Shown: piece by piece, positions 1 through 6,904 of the stretch
Position numbering within the stretch: position 1 is the stretch's first letter
Layout: each line of letters begins with the position of its first letter
Origin: Streptomyces sp. NRRL WC-3549
Lineage (GTDB): Bacteria > Actinomycetota > Actinomycetes > Streptomycetales > Streptomycetaceae
DNA length: 14,478 nucleotides
Assembly (NCBI RefSeq): GCF_000721935.1
Contig: NZ_KL585415.1
Coordinates: forward strand, 21,365 to 35,842
Direction: 5' to 3'
Position numbers and translations under genes: made by a program
Notes under the pieces: generated by a model
What the model saw: the letters and a program-made list of their open reading frames with translations, nothing else
The model's database searches: none
What the model was told of the DNA's origin: nothing

Positions 1-1044
1 GCCGCGGCACAGTCCCTGCTCGGCGCGGCGCCGAGCGCGTCGGCACGGGCCGACGTCTCCTCCGCGCACAGCGCGTCCGCCACCGCGGCCGAGACCTGCG
101 CCCTGAAGCCCCGGCCGGAGGGCAAGGTGCTCCAGGGGTACTGGGAGAACTGGGACGGCGCCGCCAACGGCGTCCACCCGCCGTTCGGCTGGACGCCGAT
201 CACCGACCCGCTCATCCCCGCCCACGGCTACAACGTCGTCAACGCGGCCTTCCCGGTCATCCGTTCCGACGGAACGGTGCTGTGGGAGGACGGCATGGAC
301 GCCACCGTGCGGGTGCCCACGCCGGCCGAGGTGTGCCAGGCCAAAGCGGCAGGGCTCACCGTGCTGCTGTCCATCGGCGGCGCGACGGCCGGGATCGACC
401 TCAGCTCCACAGCCGTGGCCGACCGGTTCGTGGAGACCGTCGTCCCGATCCTGAAGGCGTACCACTTCGACGGCATCGACATCGACATCGAGACCGGTCT
501 CACCGGCAGCGGCGACATCCGCCAGCTCTCGCCCTCCCAGTCCAACCTCATCCGGATCATCGACGGCGTGCTCGCCGCCATGCCACCCGGCTTCGGCCTG
601 ACCATGGCCCCCGAGACCGCCTACGTCACCGGCGGCAGCGTCGTCTACGGCTCCATCTGGGGCGCCTACCTGCCGGTCATCAAGAAGTACGCCGACAACG
701 GCCGACTGTGGTGGCTGAACATGCAGTACTACAACGGCAGCATGTACGGCTGCTCCGGCGACTCCTACGAGGCGGGTACCGTCCAGGGGTTCACCGCCCA
801 GACGGACTGCCTGGACAAGGGACTCGTCGTGCAGGGCACCACCGTCAGGGTCCCGTACGACAAGCAGGTACCCGGCCTGCCCGCACAACCGGGCGCGGGA
901 GGCGGCCACATGGCGCCCGCGCTGGTCGCACAGGCATGGAACGCCACCGGCGGACTGAAGGGCCTGATGACCTGGTCCCTCAACTGGGACGGGTCCCGCA
1001 ACTGGACCTTCGGCGACAACGTCAAGGCGCTCCAAGGCCGTTGA
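1..1044 (+). CDS. Secreted GH18 chitinase, 5' end outside window
   Basis: Extracellular chitinase that hydrolyses beta-1,4 links of chitin by the substrate-assisted GH18 mechanism. The frame is open from base 1. The first visible residues (AAAQSLLGAAPSASARA, then an Ala/Ser-rich stretch) look like the end of a Sec signal peptide and a short linker, so the true start lies upstream; the GTG at 127 is internal. The catalytic domain begins near GYWENWDG. It shows the SxGG strand (LLSIGG, about 364-381), the DxxDxDxE motif as FDGIDIDIE with the acid Glu codon at 490-492, the substrate-side MQYYN (721-735) and a C-terminal MTWSLNWDG (967-993). No carbohydrate-binding module follows the catalytic domain; one could lie upstream. 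The gene ends at TGA 1042-1044, followed by a stem-loop. Family assignment is firm; the exact chitinase subtype is not resolved. Confidence 0.95.
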   Translation, partial: AAAQSLLGAAPSASARADVSSAHSASATAAETCALKPRPEGKVLQGYWENWDGAANGVHPPFGWTPITDPLIPAHGYNVVNAAFPVIRSDGTVLWEDGMDATVRVPTPAEVCQAKAAGLTVLLSIGGATAGIDLSSTAVADRFVETVVPILKAYHFDGIDIDIETGLTGSGDIRQLSPSQSNLIRIIDGVLAAMPPGFGLTMAPETAYVTGGSVVYGSIWGAYLPVIKKYADNGRLWWLNMQYYNGSMYGCSGDSYEAGTVQGFTAQTDCLDKGLVVQGTTVRVPYDKQVPGLPAQPGAGGGHMAPALVAQAWNATGGLKGLMTWSLNWDGSRNWTFGDNVKALQGR

Positions 1045-1051
1045 GCCCTTC

Positions 1052-1088
1052 GCCCGGCCCCTTGCCGCACCCCTGGGCGGGGCCGGGC
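1052..1088 (+). terminator. Stem-loop after chitinase gene
   Basis: Perfect 10-bp inverted repeat, GCCCGGCCCC at 1052-1061 and GGGGCCGGGC at 1079-1088, with a 17-nt loop, starting 8 bases after the chitinase stop codon. There is no U tract, which is common for actinomycete terminators. Confidence 0.6.
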
Positions 1089-1170
1089 CCCGGCGTCACG
1101 GACGCGTTCCACGCCCGCCCGCGCGGGAAGCCGCTGGCCAGACGCAGCCACCGGGGACGAGAATCCCGTC

Positions 1171-1698
1171 ATGACCGACAACAGTGACGACGCGGACCGC
1201 GTGTTCGTACGCAGCAAGTGGGGCACCAACCGCTACGTCTACAACCCCCGCAACCCGGTCGGCCGGGCTCTCATCGCCGGTTCTCTGCTGTTCGCCGCCG
1301 GTAGCATGTACGTGCTGTACCACCCGGACCTCTTCGAGCCTTCCCACGACTGGAAGACGGGCGAACTGCGGGACGCGGTGACAACGGCGACCGCTGAACT
1401 GTCGAGGGACGCCGAGTTCGGGCCGGGCGGCGGGAGCGGTAGCTACGACGACATCCTGCGGGCCCACATAGCCAAGGCGGCTGACCGCCCGTCGGACGGG
1501 ATGAGCGTCGCACTCGCCTCGGCCCCTGCGGTGTCCGCCGCATTCACCGGTGGTGAGGAACAAGCCGTGTACACCGTCACCGCCGAGGGCACGGACGCCG
1601 CCTTCTGCCTCGACGTCCACGCGGTGACGCGCGAGGGGGGATGGCGTTACGCATCGGTGAGCATCTCCGTCGACGAAGGAGTCTGCCCCGACCCCTGA
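1171..1698 (+). CDS. Single-pass membrane protein of unknown function
   Basis: I do not recognise this 175-residue protein. It starts at ATG 1171 after a weak purine stretch (GGGGACGAGAA). The first ~30 residues are charged and aromatic (RVFVRSKWGTNRYVYNPRNP) and probably cytoplasmic. One hydrophobic segment follows at about residues 31-51 (GRALIAGSLLFAAGSMYVLY). The remaining ~120 residues are hydrophilic and likely outside the membrane, with two late cysteines (in AFCLDV and EGVCPDP) that could form a disulfide. Codon use matches the neighbours, so it looks like a real gene. It is 126 bp downstream of the chitinase gene with a stem-loop between them, so it is probably transcribed separately. 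The function is unknown. Confidence 0.75.
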   Translation: MTDNSDDADRVFVRSKWGTNRYVYNPRNPVGRALIAGSLLFAAGSMYVLYHPDLFEPSHDWKTGELRDAVTTATAELSRDAEFGPGGGSGSYDDILRAHIAKAADRPSDGMSVALASAPAVSAAFTGGEEQAVYTVTAEGTDAAFCLDVHAVTREGGWRYASVSISVDEGVCPDP

Positions 1699-1717
1699 CC
1701 CGAAAACGCGGGCAAGG

Positions 1718-1758
1718 GGCGGGCCGGCCAGGCGTCCGGTCCGCCTCACCGGCCCGCC
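1718..1758. terminator. Stem-loop between convergent genes
   Basis: Perfect 10-bp inverted repeat, GGCGGGCCGG at 1718-1727 and CCGGCCCGCC at 1749-1758, with a 21-nt loop. It lies between the 3' ends of the small membrane protein gene (+) and the TauE/SafE permease gene (-), so it could terminate both transcripts. Confidence 0.5.
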
Positions 1759-1765
1759 TCCCCCT

Positions 1766-1823
1766 GCGTCCGCCGGAACCCCGCGTCCGCCGGAACCCCG
1801 CGTCCGCCGGAACCCCGCGTCCG
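1766..1823. repeat. 17-bp tandem repeat, 3.4 copies
   Basis: The unit GCGTCCGCCGGAACCCC is repeated exactly at 1766-1782, 1783-1799 and 1800-1816, followed by a partial copy (GCGTCCG, 1817-1823). The array ends directly at the stop codon of the permease gene on the minus strand, in the convergent intergenic gap. The copies are identical, which suggests recent slippage. Confidence 0.9.
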
Positions 1824-2611
1824 TCAGGCAACCGGCAGCATCGCGACCGTCACGACGGCCAGCAGCCCGACGTACGCCCAGGCGTACGTGCGGTCGGGTA
1901 TCCGCGGCGGGCGTCGCCGCAGCACGGCGATCACCGGCAGAGCTCCGAGGAGCAGTGCCGAGGCGGCACGCAGGTCGACGAGTCCCGCCAGGTGCCCGTG
2001 CACGTCCGCCGCATCGGCGGCCGTCGCCCCGCCCAGGGACACCGCGGTGGCCGGGAGAGCGATGGCGAGAGTGAGCGGGTTGGCCAGCGCCGTCGCCGTG
2101 TGCATCGTGTGCCCCGCCCGTCGCATCGCGGGAACGGTCATGACACTGCCCCCCACGCCGAGGAAGGCGGCGACCGCACCCACCGGCGCGGCCGTGGTGC
2201 TCCGGGAGCCGCCGCCCCTTGCCGGCCGTGCGGACGCAGGAAGCCGGGCCGCAGGAGCACGTCCCCGATGGTCACGGTGACGTAGGCGACGAACGCCCAG
2301 CGCACCAGGCCGGCCGGGGCTAGGCGGGTGGCCAGCGCACCGGCCCAGGCACCGGCCGCGAGCAGGGCGAGCAGCATGCCGCTGCCGCGGAGCGCGACGA
2401 GTACCCGTCCGGGTGTGACGGCCGTGGCGAACCCCGCGTTGACCACCATCACCAGGGCGGAGGTGGCCGTCGCCACCCTCATCGCGTCCGTGCCGAGCCC
2501 GGCGTCCGCCCACACCACCACGGGAACCGCGACGAACCCGCCGCCGAACCCGAAGAGCACCGTCGTCACCCCGGTGAGGAGCCCGACCCCGATCAACATC
2601 ACGACATCCAT
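1824..2611 (-). pseudogene. TauE/SafE (TSUP) permease, one-base frameshift
   Basis: Membrane permease of the TauE/SafE family, whose members export sulfite, sulfonates or other organic anions. The protein is split over two frames. The N-terminal half (from ATG 2611) has the first family repeat, FGFGGGFVAVPVVVW, and further hydrophobic helices. The C-terminal half (to TGA at 1824-1826) has the matching second repeat, FLGVGGSVMTVPAM, and three more helices. The frames meet at a CCCC run at 2215-2218 (plus strand). Restoring one base there gives a continuous protein of about 262 residues, a normal length for the family, with a glycine-rich loop at the join. The start is preceded by GGGTGG. It is divergent from the AraC-type gene. 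The frameshift may be a real mutation or a homopolymer error. Confidence 0.85.
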
Positions 2612-2697
2612 ACGCCCACCCCATCAGCCCGCACCGACGTCCCGCATTCGATGGTCGGCACACTTCCTTCGCGTCCCGGCCCCGTAAGGTGAGCAGC
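2612..2697. promoter_or_regulatory. Divergent promoter region, permease and AraC gene
   Basis: Short intergenic gap from which both the TauE/SafE permease (-) and the AraC-type regulator (+) must be transcribed. The only symmetry I see is a weak pair, CCGAC at 2634-2638 and GTCGG at 2654-2658, spaced as two half-sites might be. No convincing -35/-10 pair is visible. The role as a shared control region is inferred from gene arrangement. Confidence 0.4.
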
Positions 2698-3489
2698 GTG
2701 AGGAACGTCCCGCCGGCCGAGGTGGACCACGTCGACCGGGCCGTCCTGCCGATCGGCACCGACTACCCGCCCGGCCACGTACTGGACTGGCACGTGCACC
2801 GGCGCGCGCAGTTCCTCTACGGCGCCACCGGGGTCATGGTCGTCGACACCGCCGAGGGAACCTGGACCGTCCCGCCCGAACGCGCCGTACTGATCCCGGC
2901 GGCCACCCGGCACCGGGTCCGGATGCTGGGCGTGAGCACTCGGAGCCTGTACATCGAACCAGGCGCCGTCCCCTGGTGGCCCGGCACCTGCACGGTCGTG
3001 GACGTTCCGCCACTGCTACGGGAACTGCTGCTGGCCGCAGTGGAGTTCACCCCCGACTACAGCTTGTCGGGGCGTGAGGGCAGCATCGCCGCGACACTCC
3101 TGTACGAGATCGCGGAGCGCGCCCCGCTGCCGTTCCACGTGGCGATCCCCGCCTCCGCGGACCTCGCGGAGATCTGCCGCGACTACCTGGCCGGCCCGGA
3201 CGCCGGCGTGACCAACGCCGCGTGGGCGGCGCGCACGGCCATGAGCGAACGGGCCTTCACCCGGCGCTTCCGCGCGGAGACCGGTGACAGCCCCGCCGTA
3301 TGGCGGAGCCGCGCCCGGATGCTCGCGGCCGTGCCGCTGTTGCGTACCGCGTCGGTCAGCGAGGTCGGCAGCCGCCTGGGTTACACCACTCCGGCGGCGT
3401 TCACCGCGGCCTTCACGCGTGTCTTCGGCGTGCCGCCCTCCCGGTTCGCCGCCAGCCGCCAAGGCCACCGGCCGGGCCCACGCCGCTGA
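2698..3489 (+). CDS. AraC-family transcriptional regulator
   Basis: DNA-binding regulator of 263 residues. The N-terminal ~85 residues form a cupin-type AraC ligand-binding domain: WHVHRRAQFLYGATG, then VPPERAVLIPAATRHRV, including the usual WHxH. The C-terminal ~100 residues hold the double helix-turn-helix: NAAWAARTAMSERAFTRRFR is the first, and SVSEVGSRLGYTTPAAFTAA followed by FTRVFGVPPSRF the second, with the standard GY..PAAFTAAFxRxFGxPPSxFR-like ending. There are two GTG candidates, 2689 and 2698. I prefer 2698 because AAGG at 2686-2689 is then 8 bases upstream; a start at 2689 adds MSS and has no ribosome site. It is divergent from the TauE/SafE gene, the usual arrangement for a regulator of a transporter, so control of that permease is likely but inferred. 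Confidence 0.93.
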   Translation: MRNVPPAEVDHVDRAVLPIGTDYPPGHVLDWHVHRRAQFLYGATGVMVVDTAEGTWTVPPERAVLIPAATRHRVRMLGVSTRSLYIEPGAVPWWPGTCTVVDVPPLLRELLLAAVEFTPDYSLSGREGSIAATLLYEIAERAPLPFHVAIPASADLAEICRDYLAGPDAGVTNAAWAARTAMSERAFTRRFRAETGDSPAVWRSRARMLAAVPLLRTASVSEVGSRLGYTTPAAFTAAFTRVFGVPPSRFAASRQGHRPGPRR

Positions 3490-3625
3490 TGTACGCCCGA
3501 GCCGGACGCCCCCTTTCCACGGTCCCGGCCGAGCGGGCCCGTGCGCCAAGACCGACGGACGCCTCGGACGCCGGCGGGCCGGGAAGGGCGAGAGGGAGGC
3601 CGCCCGGTGAAGCCTGCCGTCGGTT

Positions 3626-3651
3626 CCGGCCCGGGCCCACTTTCGGGCCGG
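3626..3651 (+). terminator. Stem-loop after AraC-type gene
   Basis: Perfect 8-bp inverted repeat, CCGGCCCG at 3626-3633 and CGGGCCGG at 3644-3651, with a 10-nt loop (GGCCCACTTT). It is 137 bases past the AraC-type stop and 110 bases before the DoxX-like start, so it may separate the two transcripts. The rest of the 3490-3761 gap shows no gene or clear promoter. Confidence 0.35.
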
Positions 3652-3761
3652 CCGGGACGGAGCCGCGCATCGTTCCCCTTCCGCGGGTGCCGAATGGCGC
3701 AGGCCGGTCGGGGCACCCGATGATCCCAGTAGGCCCCATCCCTCATCCCGGAGGCAGTGTC

Positions 3762-4283
3762 ATGAGTCTTCTGCGTATCGTCGGCCGCCCGCTCCTCGCC
3801 TCGATGTTCATCGCCGGCGGCGTGAACTCCGTGCGCCGGCCCCAGGACGTGGCCGAACTGTCCGAACCCGTCGTCCGGCCGGTGGCCGACCGGGTCGCCG
3901 TGCTCCCGGACCGCACCGAGCAGCTCGTACGGCTCAACGGCGCCGTGCAGGTGGTGAGCGGCGTCCTGCTCGGACTGGGACGGTGCCCGCGGCTGTCCGC
4001 GCTGGCCCTCGCGGCGACCGTGGTCCCCACGACGCTGGCGGCCCACCGGTTCTGGGAGGTGGAGGACGCCTCCGACCGGGCACAGCAGAGCATCCACTTC
4101 CTCAAGAACCTGTCCATGCTGGGCGGCCTGCTGATCGCCGCCGACGACACCGGCAGCGCCCCCTCGCTGCTGTGGCGCGGCCGTCACGCCGCCCACGGTG
4201 TGCGCCACGACGCCCATGTGGCGCGCCGCTCGGCCCGTGCCGCGGCGATGTCCGGCGGCGTACGGGCCAAGCTGGGCGTCTGA
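3762..4283 (+). CDS. DoxX-like membrane protein
   Basis: Protein of 173 residues resembling the DoxX family of small four-helix membrane proteins, some linked to redox or sulfur stress. Start ATG 3762 is preceded by GGAGG at 3750-3754 with a 7-nt spacer; the longer open frame upstream overlaps the AraC-type gene and is not coding. The N-terminus has the family signature RPLLASMFIAGGVNSVRRP (residues 9-27). Further helices are at about 58-73 (NGAVQVVSGVLLGLGR), 78-96 (ending TTLAAHRFWE) and 111-127 (IHFLKNLSMLGGLLIAA). The C-terminal ~45 residues are hydrophilic, His- and Arg-rich, and likely cytoplasmic. It seems to stand alone as a single-gene transcript. The family is fairly clear; the substrate or partner is not. 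Confidence 0.88.
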   Translation: MSLLRIVGRPLLASMFIAGGVNSVRRPQDVAELSEPVVRPVADRVAVLPDRTEQLVRLNGAVQVVSGVLLGLGRCPRLSALALAATVVPTTLAAHRFWEVEDASDRAQQSIHFLKNLSMLGGLLIAADDTGSAPSLLWRGRHAAHGVRHDAHVARRSARAAAMSGGVRAKLGV

Positions 4284-4596
4284 AGCGGTACGAGGGCCGG
4301 CCGCACGGACAGCGAGGCCGGATCGCGCTCCACACGGCTTCCTGCCCGGCCGCCGAGCCCCGGTCACGTCGGCTTCCGCCACCCACCCGTCGGTACCACT
4401 GCCCGGCGGACCACCGCACGGGCGGCGGCTGGAGACGGGGTATGGGAGCCTGAAAGGGGCCGGACGGGTGAGCCCGCGAGGCCAGGGGCCCCGGCCGGAC
4501 AGCCGCCGGGAGCCAGGGCAGGGTGCGGCGCCCGGCCGCTGGAACAGCCCTCACCGCCGCACCCGTGGGCCCCCGGGTTTCCGTCATGGAGGACTG
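4284..4596. other. Intergenic stretch without recognisable gene
   Basis: About 310 bases after the DoxX-like gene. Open frames run through it on both strands, but they are GC-driven, overlap each other, and have Arg/Pro/Gly-rich translations with no recognisable domain. I see no strong terminator stem, promoter or RNA gene. Confidence 0.5.
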
Positions 4597-4773
4597 ATGA
4601 GCAGAGCGGCAGAGGCTGCCAGGGCCGGAATCCGGCAGCTCGCCGGGACGAAGAAGTAGGCCGACGGGATCGCTCCGGACGATGCCCGGGCGAGGGACGA
4701 GGGCGAGCAGCAGCAGAGGGAGGCGCGGACACGGGCATCACACGCCCGCCGACGGCACCGCCCCCGGCCCTGA
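4597..4773 (+). pseudogene. Possible CsbD-like short gene with in-frame TAG
   Basis: A GGAGGA ribosome site (4588-4593) precedes ATG 4597. The frame reads MSRAAEAARAGIRQLAGTKK, meets TAG at 4657-4659, then continues in the same frame as ADGIAPDDARARDEGEQQQR and a basic tail to TGA 4771-4773. Read through, it is about 58 residues, the usual size of actinomycete CsbD-like stress proteins. It has a similar plan: a helical Ala/Arg/Lys N-terminus, a short turn with acidic residues (APDDARARDEGE), then a second Glu/Gln-rich helix. The family match is by pattern from memory and is weak. It may be a CsbD-like pseudogene, a genuine 20-residue peptide gene, or chance. Confidence 0.35.
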
Positions 4774-4920
4774 CCTTCTCCGGCCGACCGCTCCTGCTCG
4801 CCCCGGCCGGAATCACCACTGCGAAACCACCCGACCGACGCGAAAGGGTCGATAGCTCCGCGGAATGCGGGCATGCGCGTGCGGACAGGGACCGGAGAAG
4901 AGAGCGAGGAGTGGAGACAC

Positions 4921-5898
4921 ATGCAGATCGGATACAAGCTGGCCGCCGAGGCGTTCGGCCCGGGCGAGCTGGTGCGCCAGGCGGTACTCGCCGAGCGCGC
5001 CGGGTTCGACTTCGTGGAGATCAGCGACCACTACCATCCGTGGCTCGACAACCAGGGTCACTCCCCCTTCGCATGGACCGTGCTGGGAACCATCGCGGCG
5101 CGCACCGAGCGGATCGGGCTGGCCACCGGTGTGACGTGTCCGACGGTGCGCTACCACCCCGCGATCATCGCCCAGGCGGCCGCCACCCTCGCCCTCCTGT
5201 CGGACGGACGGTTCACCCTCGGGCTGGGGTCCGGCGAGCGGCTCAACGAGCACGTCGTCGGCCGCGGCTTCCCGGACGCGGTCAGCACCCGGCAGGACAT
5301 GCTGCGGGAGGCCCTGGAGATCATCAGGCTTCTGTGGAGCGGCGGCTACCGGTCCTACGAGGGCAAGCACCTTCAGCTCTCGGACGCCCGTGTCTTCGAT
5401 CTGCCCGACTCCCTTCCCCTCCTCGTCGTGGCCGCCGGGGGCCGTGACGCGGCGACGCTCGCCGCCGAGCTCGGGGACGGGCTGTTCGCCACCGAGGACA
5501 GGGACGAACTGGTCCGGCACTACCGCGAAGCCGGTGGCACCGGTCCCCGCTACGCCGAGGTCCCCGTCGCCTGGGCGCCCGACGAGAAGAGCGCCGCGCA
5601 GGCCGTCCTCGACACCTCCAGGTGGGCGCTCACCGGGTGGAAGGTGATGAGCGAGCTGCCCAATCCGGTGAACTTCGACGCGGCCACCACCACGGTCCGG
5701 CTGGAGGACGTCCAGGAGAAGTTCGCGTGCGGACCGGACCCCGCCCTGTACGTGGACGCGGTGCAGAGCTACGTCGACGCCGGATTCGACCGGCTCGTCA
5801 TGCAGAACGCGGGCCCCGACCCCGACGGGTTCATCGACTTCTACACCCGTGAGCTCGATGCGCCGCTGCGCAGGCTCACGCCGGGGAAGGCCGGGTGA
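4921..5898 (+). CDS. F420-dependent LLM-class oxidoreductase, FGD-like
   Basis: Flavin-like F420 enzyme of the luciferase-like monooxygenase fold, close to F420-dependent glucose-6-phosphate dehydrogenase (FGD). I chose ATG 4921 (325 residues) because the protein then begins MQIGYKLAAEAFGPGELV like FGD, with GGAG sites 4-9 bases upstream; an in-frame ATG at 4873 would add 16 unlike residues. Visible motifs are SDHYHPW (His37, Trp41, matching the FGD catalytic His and Trp), GVTCPTVRYHPAIIAQAAAT (70-89), and GLGSGERLNE (Glu106, matching the catalytic Glu). By alignment from memory, the FGD phosphate-binding Lys198 falls in EDRDE here and Arg283 appears as Lys, so glucose 6-phosphate is doubtful as the substrate. 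It is cytosolic and apparently monocistronic, convergent with the DeoR-type gene. Confidence 0.92.
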   Translation: MQIGYKLAAEAFGPGELVRQAVLAERAGFDFVEISDHYHPWLDNQGHSPFAWTVLGTIAARTERIGLATGVTCPTVRYHPAIIAQAAATLALLSDGRFTLGLGSGERLNEHVVGRGFPDAVSTRQDMLREALEIIRLLWSGGYRSYEGKHLQLSDARVFDLPDSLPLLVVAAGGRDAATLAAELGDGLFATEDRDELVRHYREAGGTGPRYAEVPVAWAPDEKSAAQAVLDTSRWALTGWKVMSELPNPVNFDAATTTVRLEDVQEKFACGPDPALYVDAVQSYVDAGFDRLVMQNAGPDPDGFIDFYTRELDAPLRRLTPGKAG

Positions 5899-5938
5899 CG
5901 ACGCCGCGGCGCGGCACACCATGACGCGCGGCGAACCC

Positions 5939-5972
5939 GCCGAGGCCCCGGCCCACGGCGCCGGGCTCCGGC
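5939..5972. terminator. Imperfect stem-loop between convergent genes
   Basis: GCCGAGGCCCC (5939-5949) can pair with GGGCTCCGGC (5963-5972) with one mismatch and one wobble, in the 80-base gap between the LLM oxidoreductase and the DeoR-type gene. Plausible two-way terminator, not strong. Confidence 0.3.
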
Positions 5973-5978
5973 GGACCG

Positions 5979-6711
5979 TCAGACCGTGACCACCTTGACG
6001 CCGATGTCGGCGAGACGGGCGCTCATGTCGGCCGGCAGAGCCGAGTCCGTGACGAGGACGTCGACGTCCTCGAGCCCGCAGATTCGGGCGAAGGCCCGCT
6101 TGCCGATCTTCGACGAGTCGGTGACCAGGACGACGCGCTGAGCGCGCTCCGCGAACAGCCTGCTGATACTCGCCTCGTCCTCCTGGTGGGCCATCACGCC
6201 GAGCTCGGGATCGAGTCCGTCGATCCCGAGGACGGCCACGTCGAGCACGACCTCCTTCAGTACGCCGGCGGTCAGCGGACCCACCAGCTCGTACGTCTGA
6301 GGCCGGGCCACGCCGCCGGTGACGACGATCTTGATCTGGGGCCGTACGGCGAGTTCGCCCGCGATGTTCAGCGCGTTGGTGACGACCGTGAGGGCGGGTG
6401 CCGCGGCGGCCTCCACCGCGCCGTGCCGTCCTCCGCCCGCCCGCAACGCCAGCGCGCGGGCCACCTCGGTGGTGGTCGTACCTCCGTTGAGCCCCACGAC
6501 GTTTCCGTCGCCGACGCAGTTCGTAGGCGACGCCGTGGGAGATGGCTCCGCCGCGCGTCCGGATGAGCATCTTCTGCTCGGCGAGTTCGTCGAAGTCCCG
6601 CCGAACCGTCGCGGGGGAGACCCCCAGGGACGCTGCGGTCTCCTCGACGTCCAGCCTGCCCTCGGCCGCCAGCAGCTCCAGCAGCGCGTTCCACCGCTCG
6701 TGTTTGGCCAT
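5979..6711 (-). pseudogene. DeoR/GlpR-family regulator, internal deletion and frameshift
   Basis: Sugar-responsive repressor of the DeoR/GlpR family, broken near its middle. From ATG 6711 (AAGGAG 10 bases upstream) the first frame encodes the winged-helix domain: MAKHERWNALLELLAAEGRL, then LGVSPATVRRDFDELAEQKM and RTRGGAISHGVAYELR. The second frame encodes the sensor domain: VVGLNGGTTTTEVARALALR (phosphate-binding GGTTT), ALTVVTNALNIAGELA, VVTGGVARPQTYELVGPL, VLVTDSSKIGKRAFARI, ending at TGA 5979-5981. The frames meet near 6512-6517. Intact relatives have about 25-30 residues between YEL and VVGLNGGTTT, including a KxRIAxxAA helix, which are missing here, so this is a deletion with frame change, not a single-base slip. 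The N-terminal domain alone could still be made. Targets are unknown; no sugar operon is adjacent in the window. Confidence 0.85.
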
Positions 6712-6828
6712 GTGTCGGGAGCTCCTTGACCTCTGTCCGCGCACGTGAGTCGCCGCGAGAGGCGCTTGTCGGGCTCTTCGCCGGGCCGCCTCGCTGACAA
6801 AGGGGGAGCGTAACGCGTACACCGGGGG

Positions 6829-6847
6829 GGATGTGTATAAGAGACAG
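6829..6847. other. Tn5/Nextera mosaic-end sequence (likely adapter artefact)
   Basis: GATGTGTATAAGAGACAG at 6830-6847 equals 18 of the 19 bases of the synthetic Tn5 mosaic end used in Nextera libraries; only the first base differs (G for A). A run of seven G precedes it (6824-6830). Translations across it give the peptides MYKRQ, CLLYTS and SLIHI, which are typical of this contamination in databases. The natural Tn5 outside and inside ends differ from this mosaic, and no transposase is nearby. The sequence on the two sides may therefore not be adjacent in the genome. Confidence 0.9.
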
Positions 6848-6904
6848 CTGCCGGCCTGCGCGACGAGGGTGGTCCTGACAGGGGGAGACACTACTGTGGT
6901 CGGG

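Noticed and set aside
3300..3761. Longer DoxX-frame protein starting inside the AraC-type gene
   Set aside because: The extension is Arg/Pro-rich, overlaps a clear gene in another frame, and a good ribosome site precedes ATG 3762.
4657..4659. TAG recoding (pyrrolysine or other) in the CsbD-sized frame
   Set aside because: No supporting context is seen; a simple nonsense mutation or sequence error is more likely.
6829..6847. Natural Tn5-type transposon end
   Set aside because: The sequence is the synthetic mosaic of the outside and inside ends, present once, with no transposase, partner end or target duplication.
6833..6904. Upstream extension of the acetyltransferase (start within the adapter, MYKRQ)
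   Set aside because: The extension is encoded by adapter sequence; the family N-terminus begins at ATG 6905.
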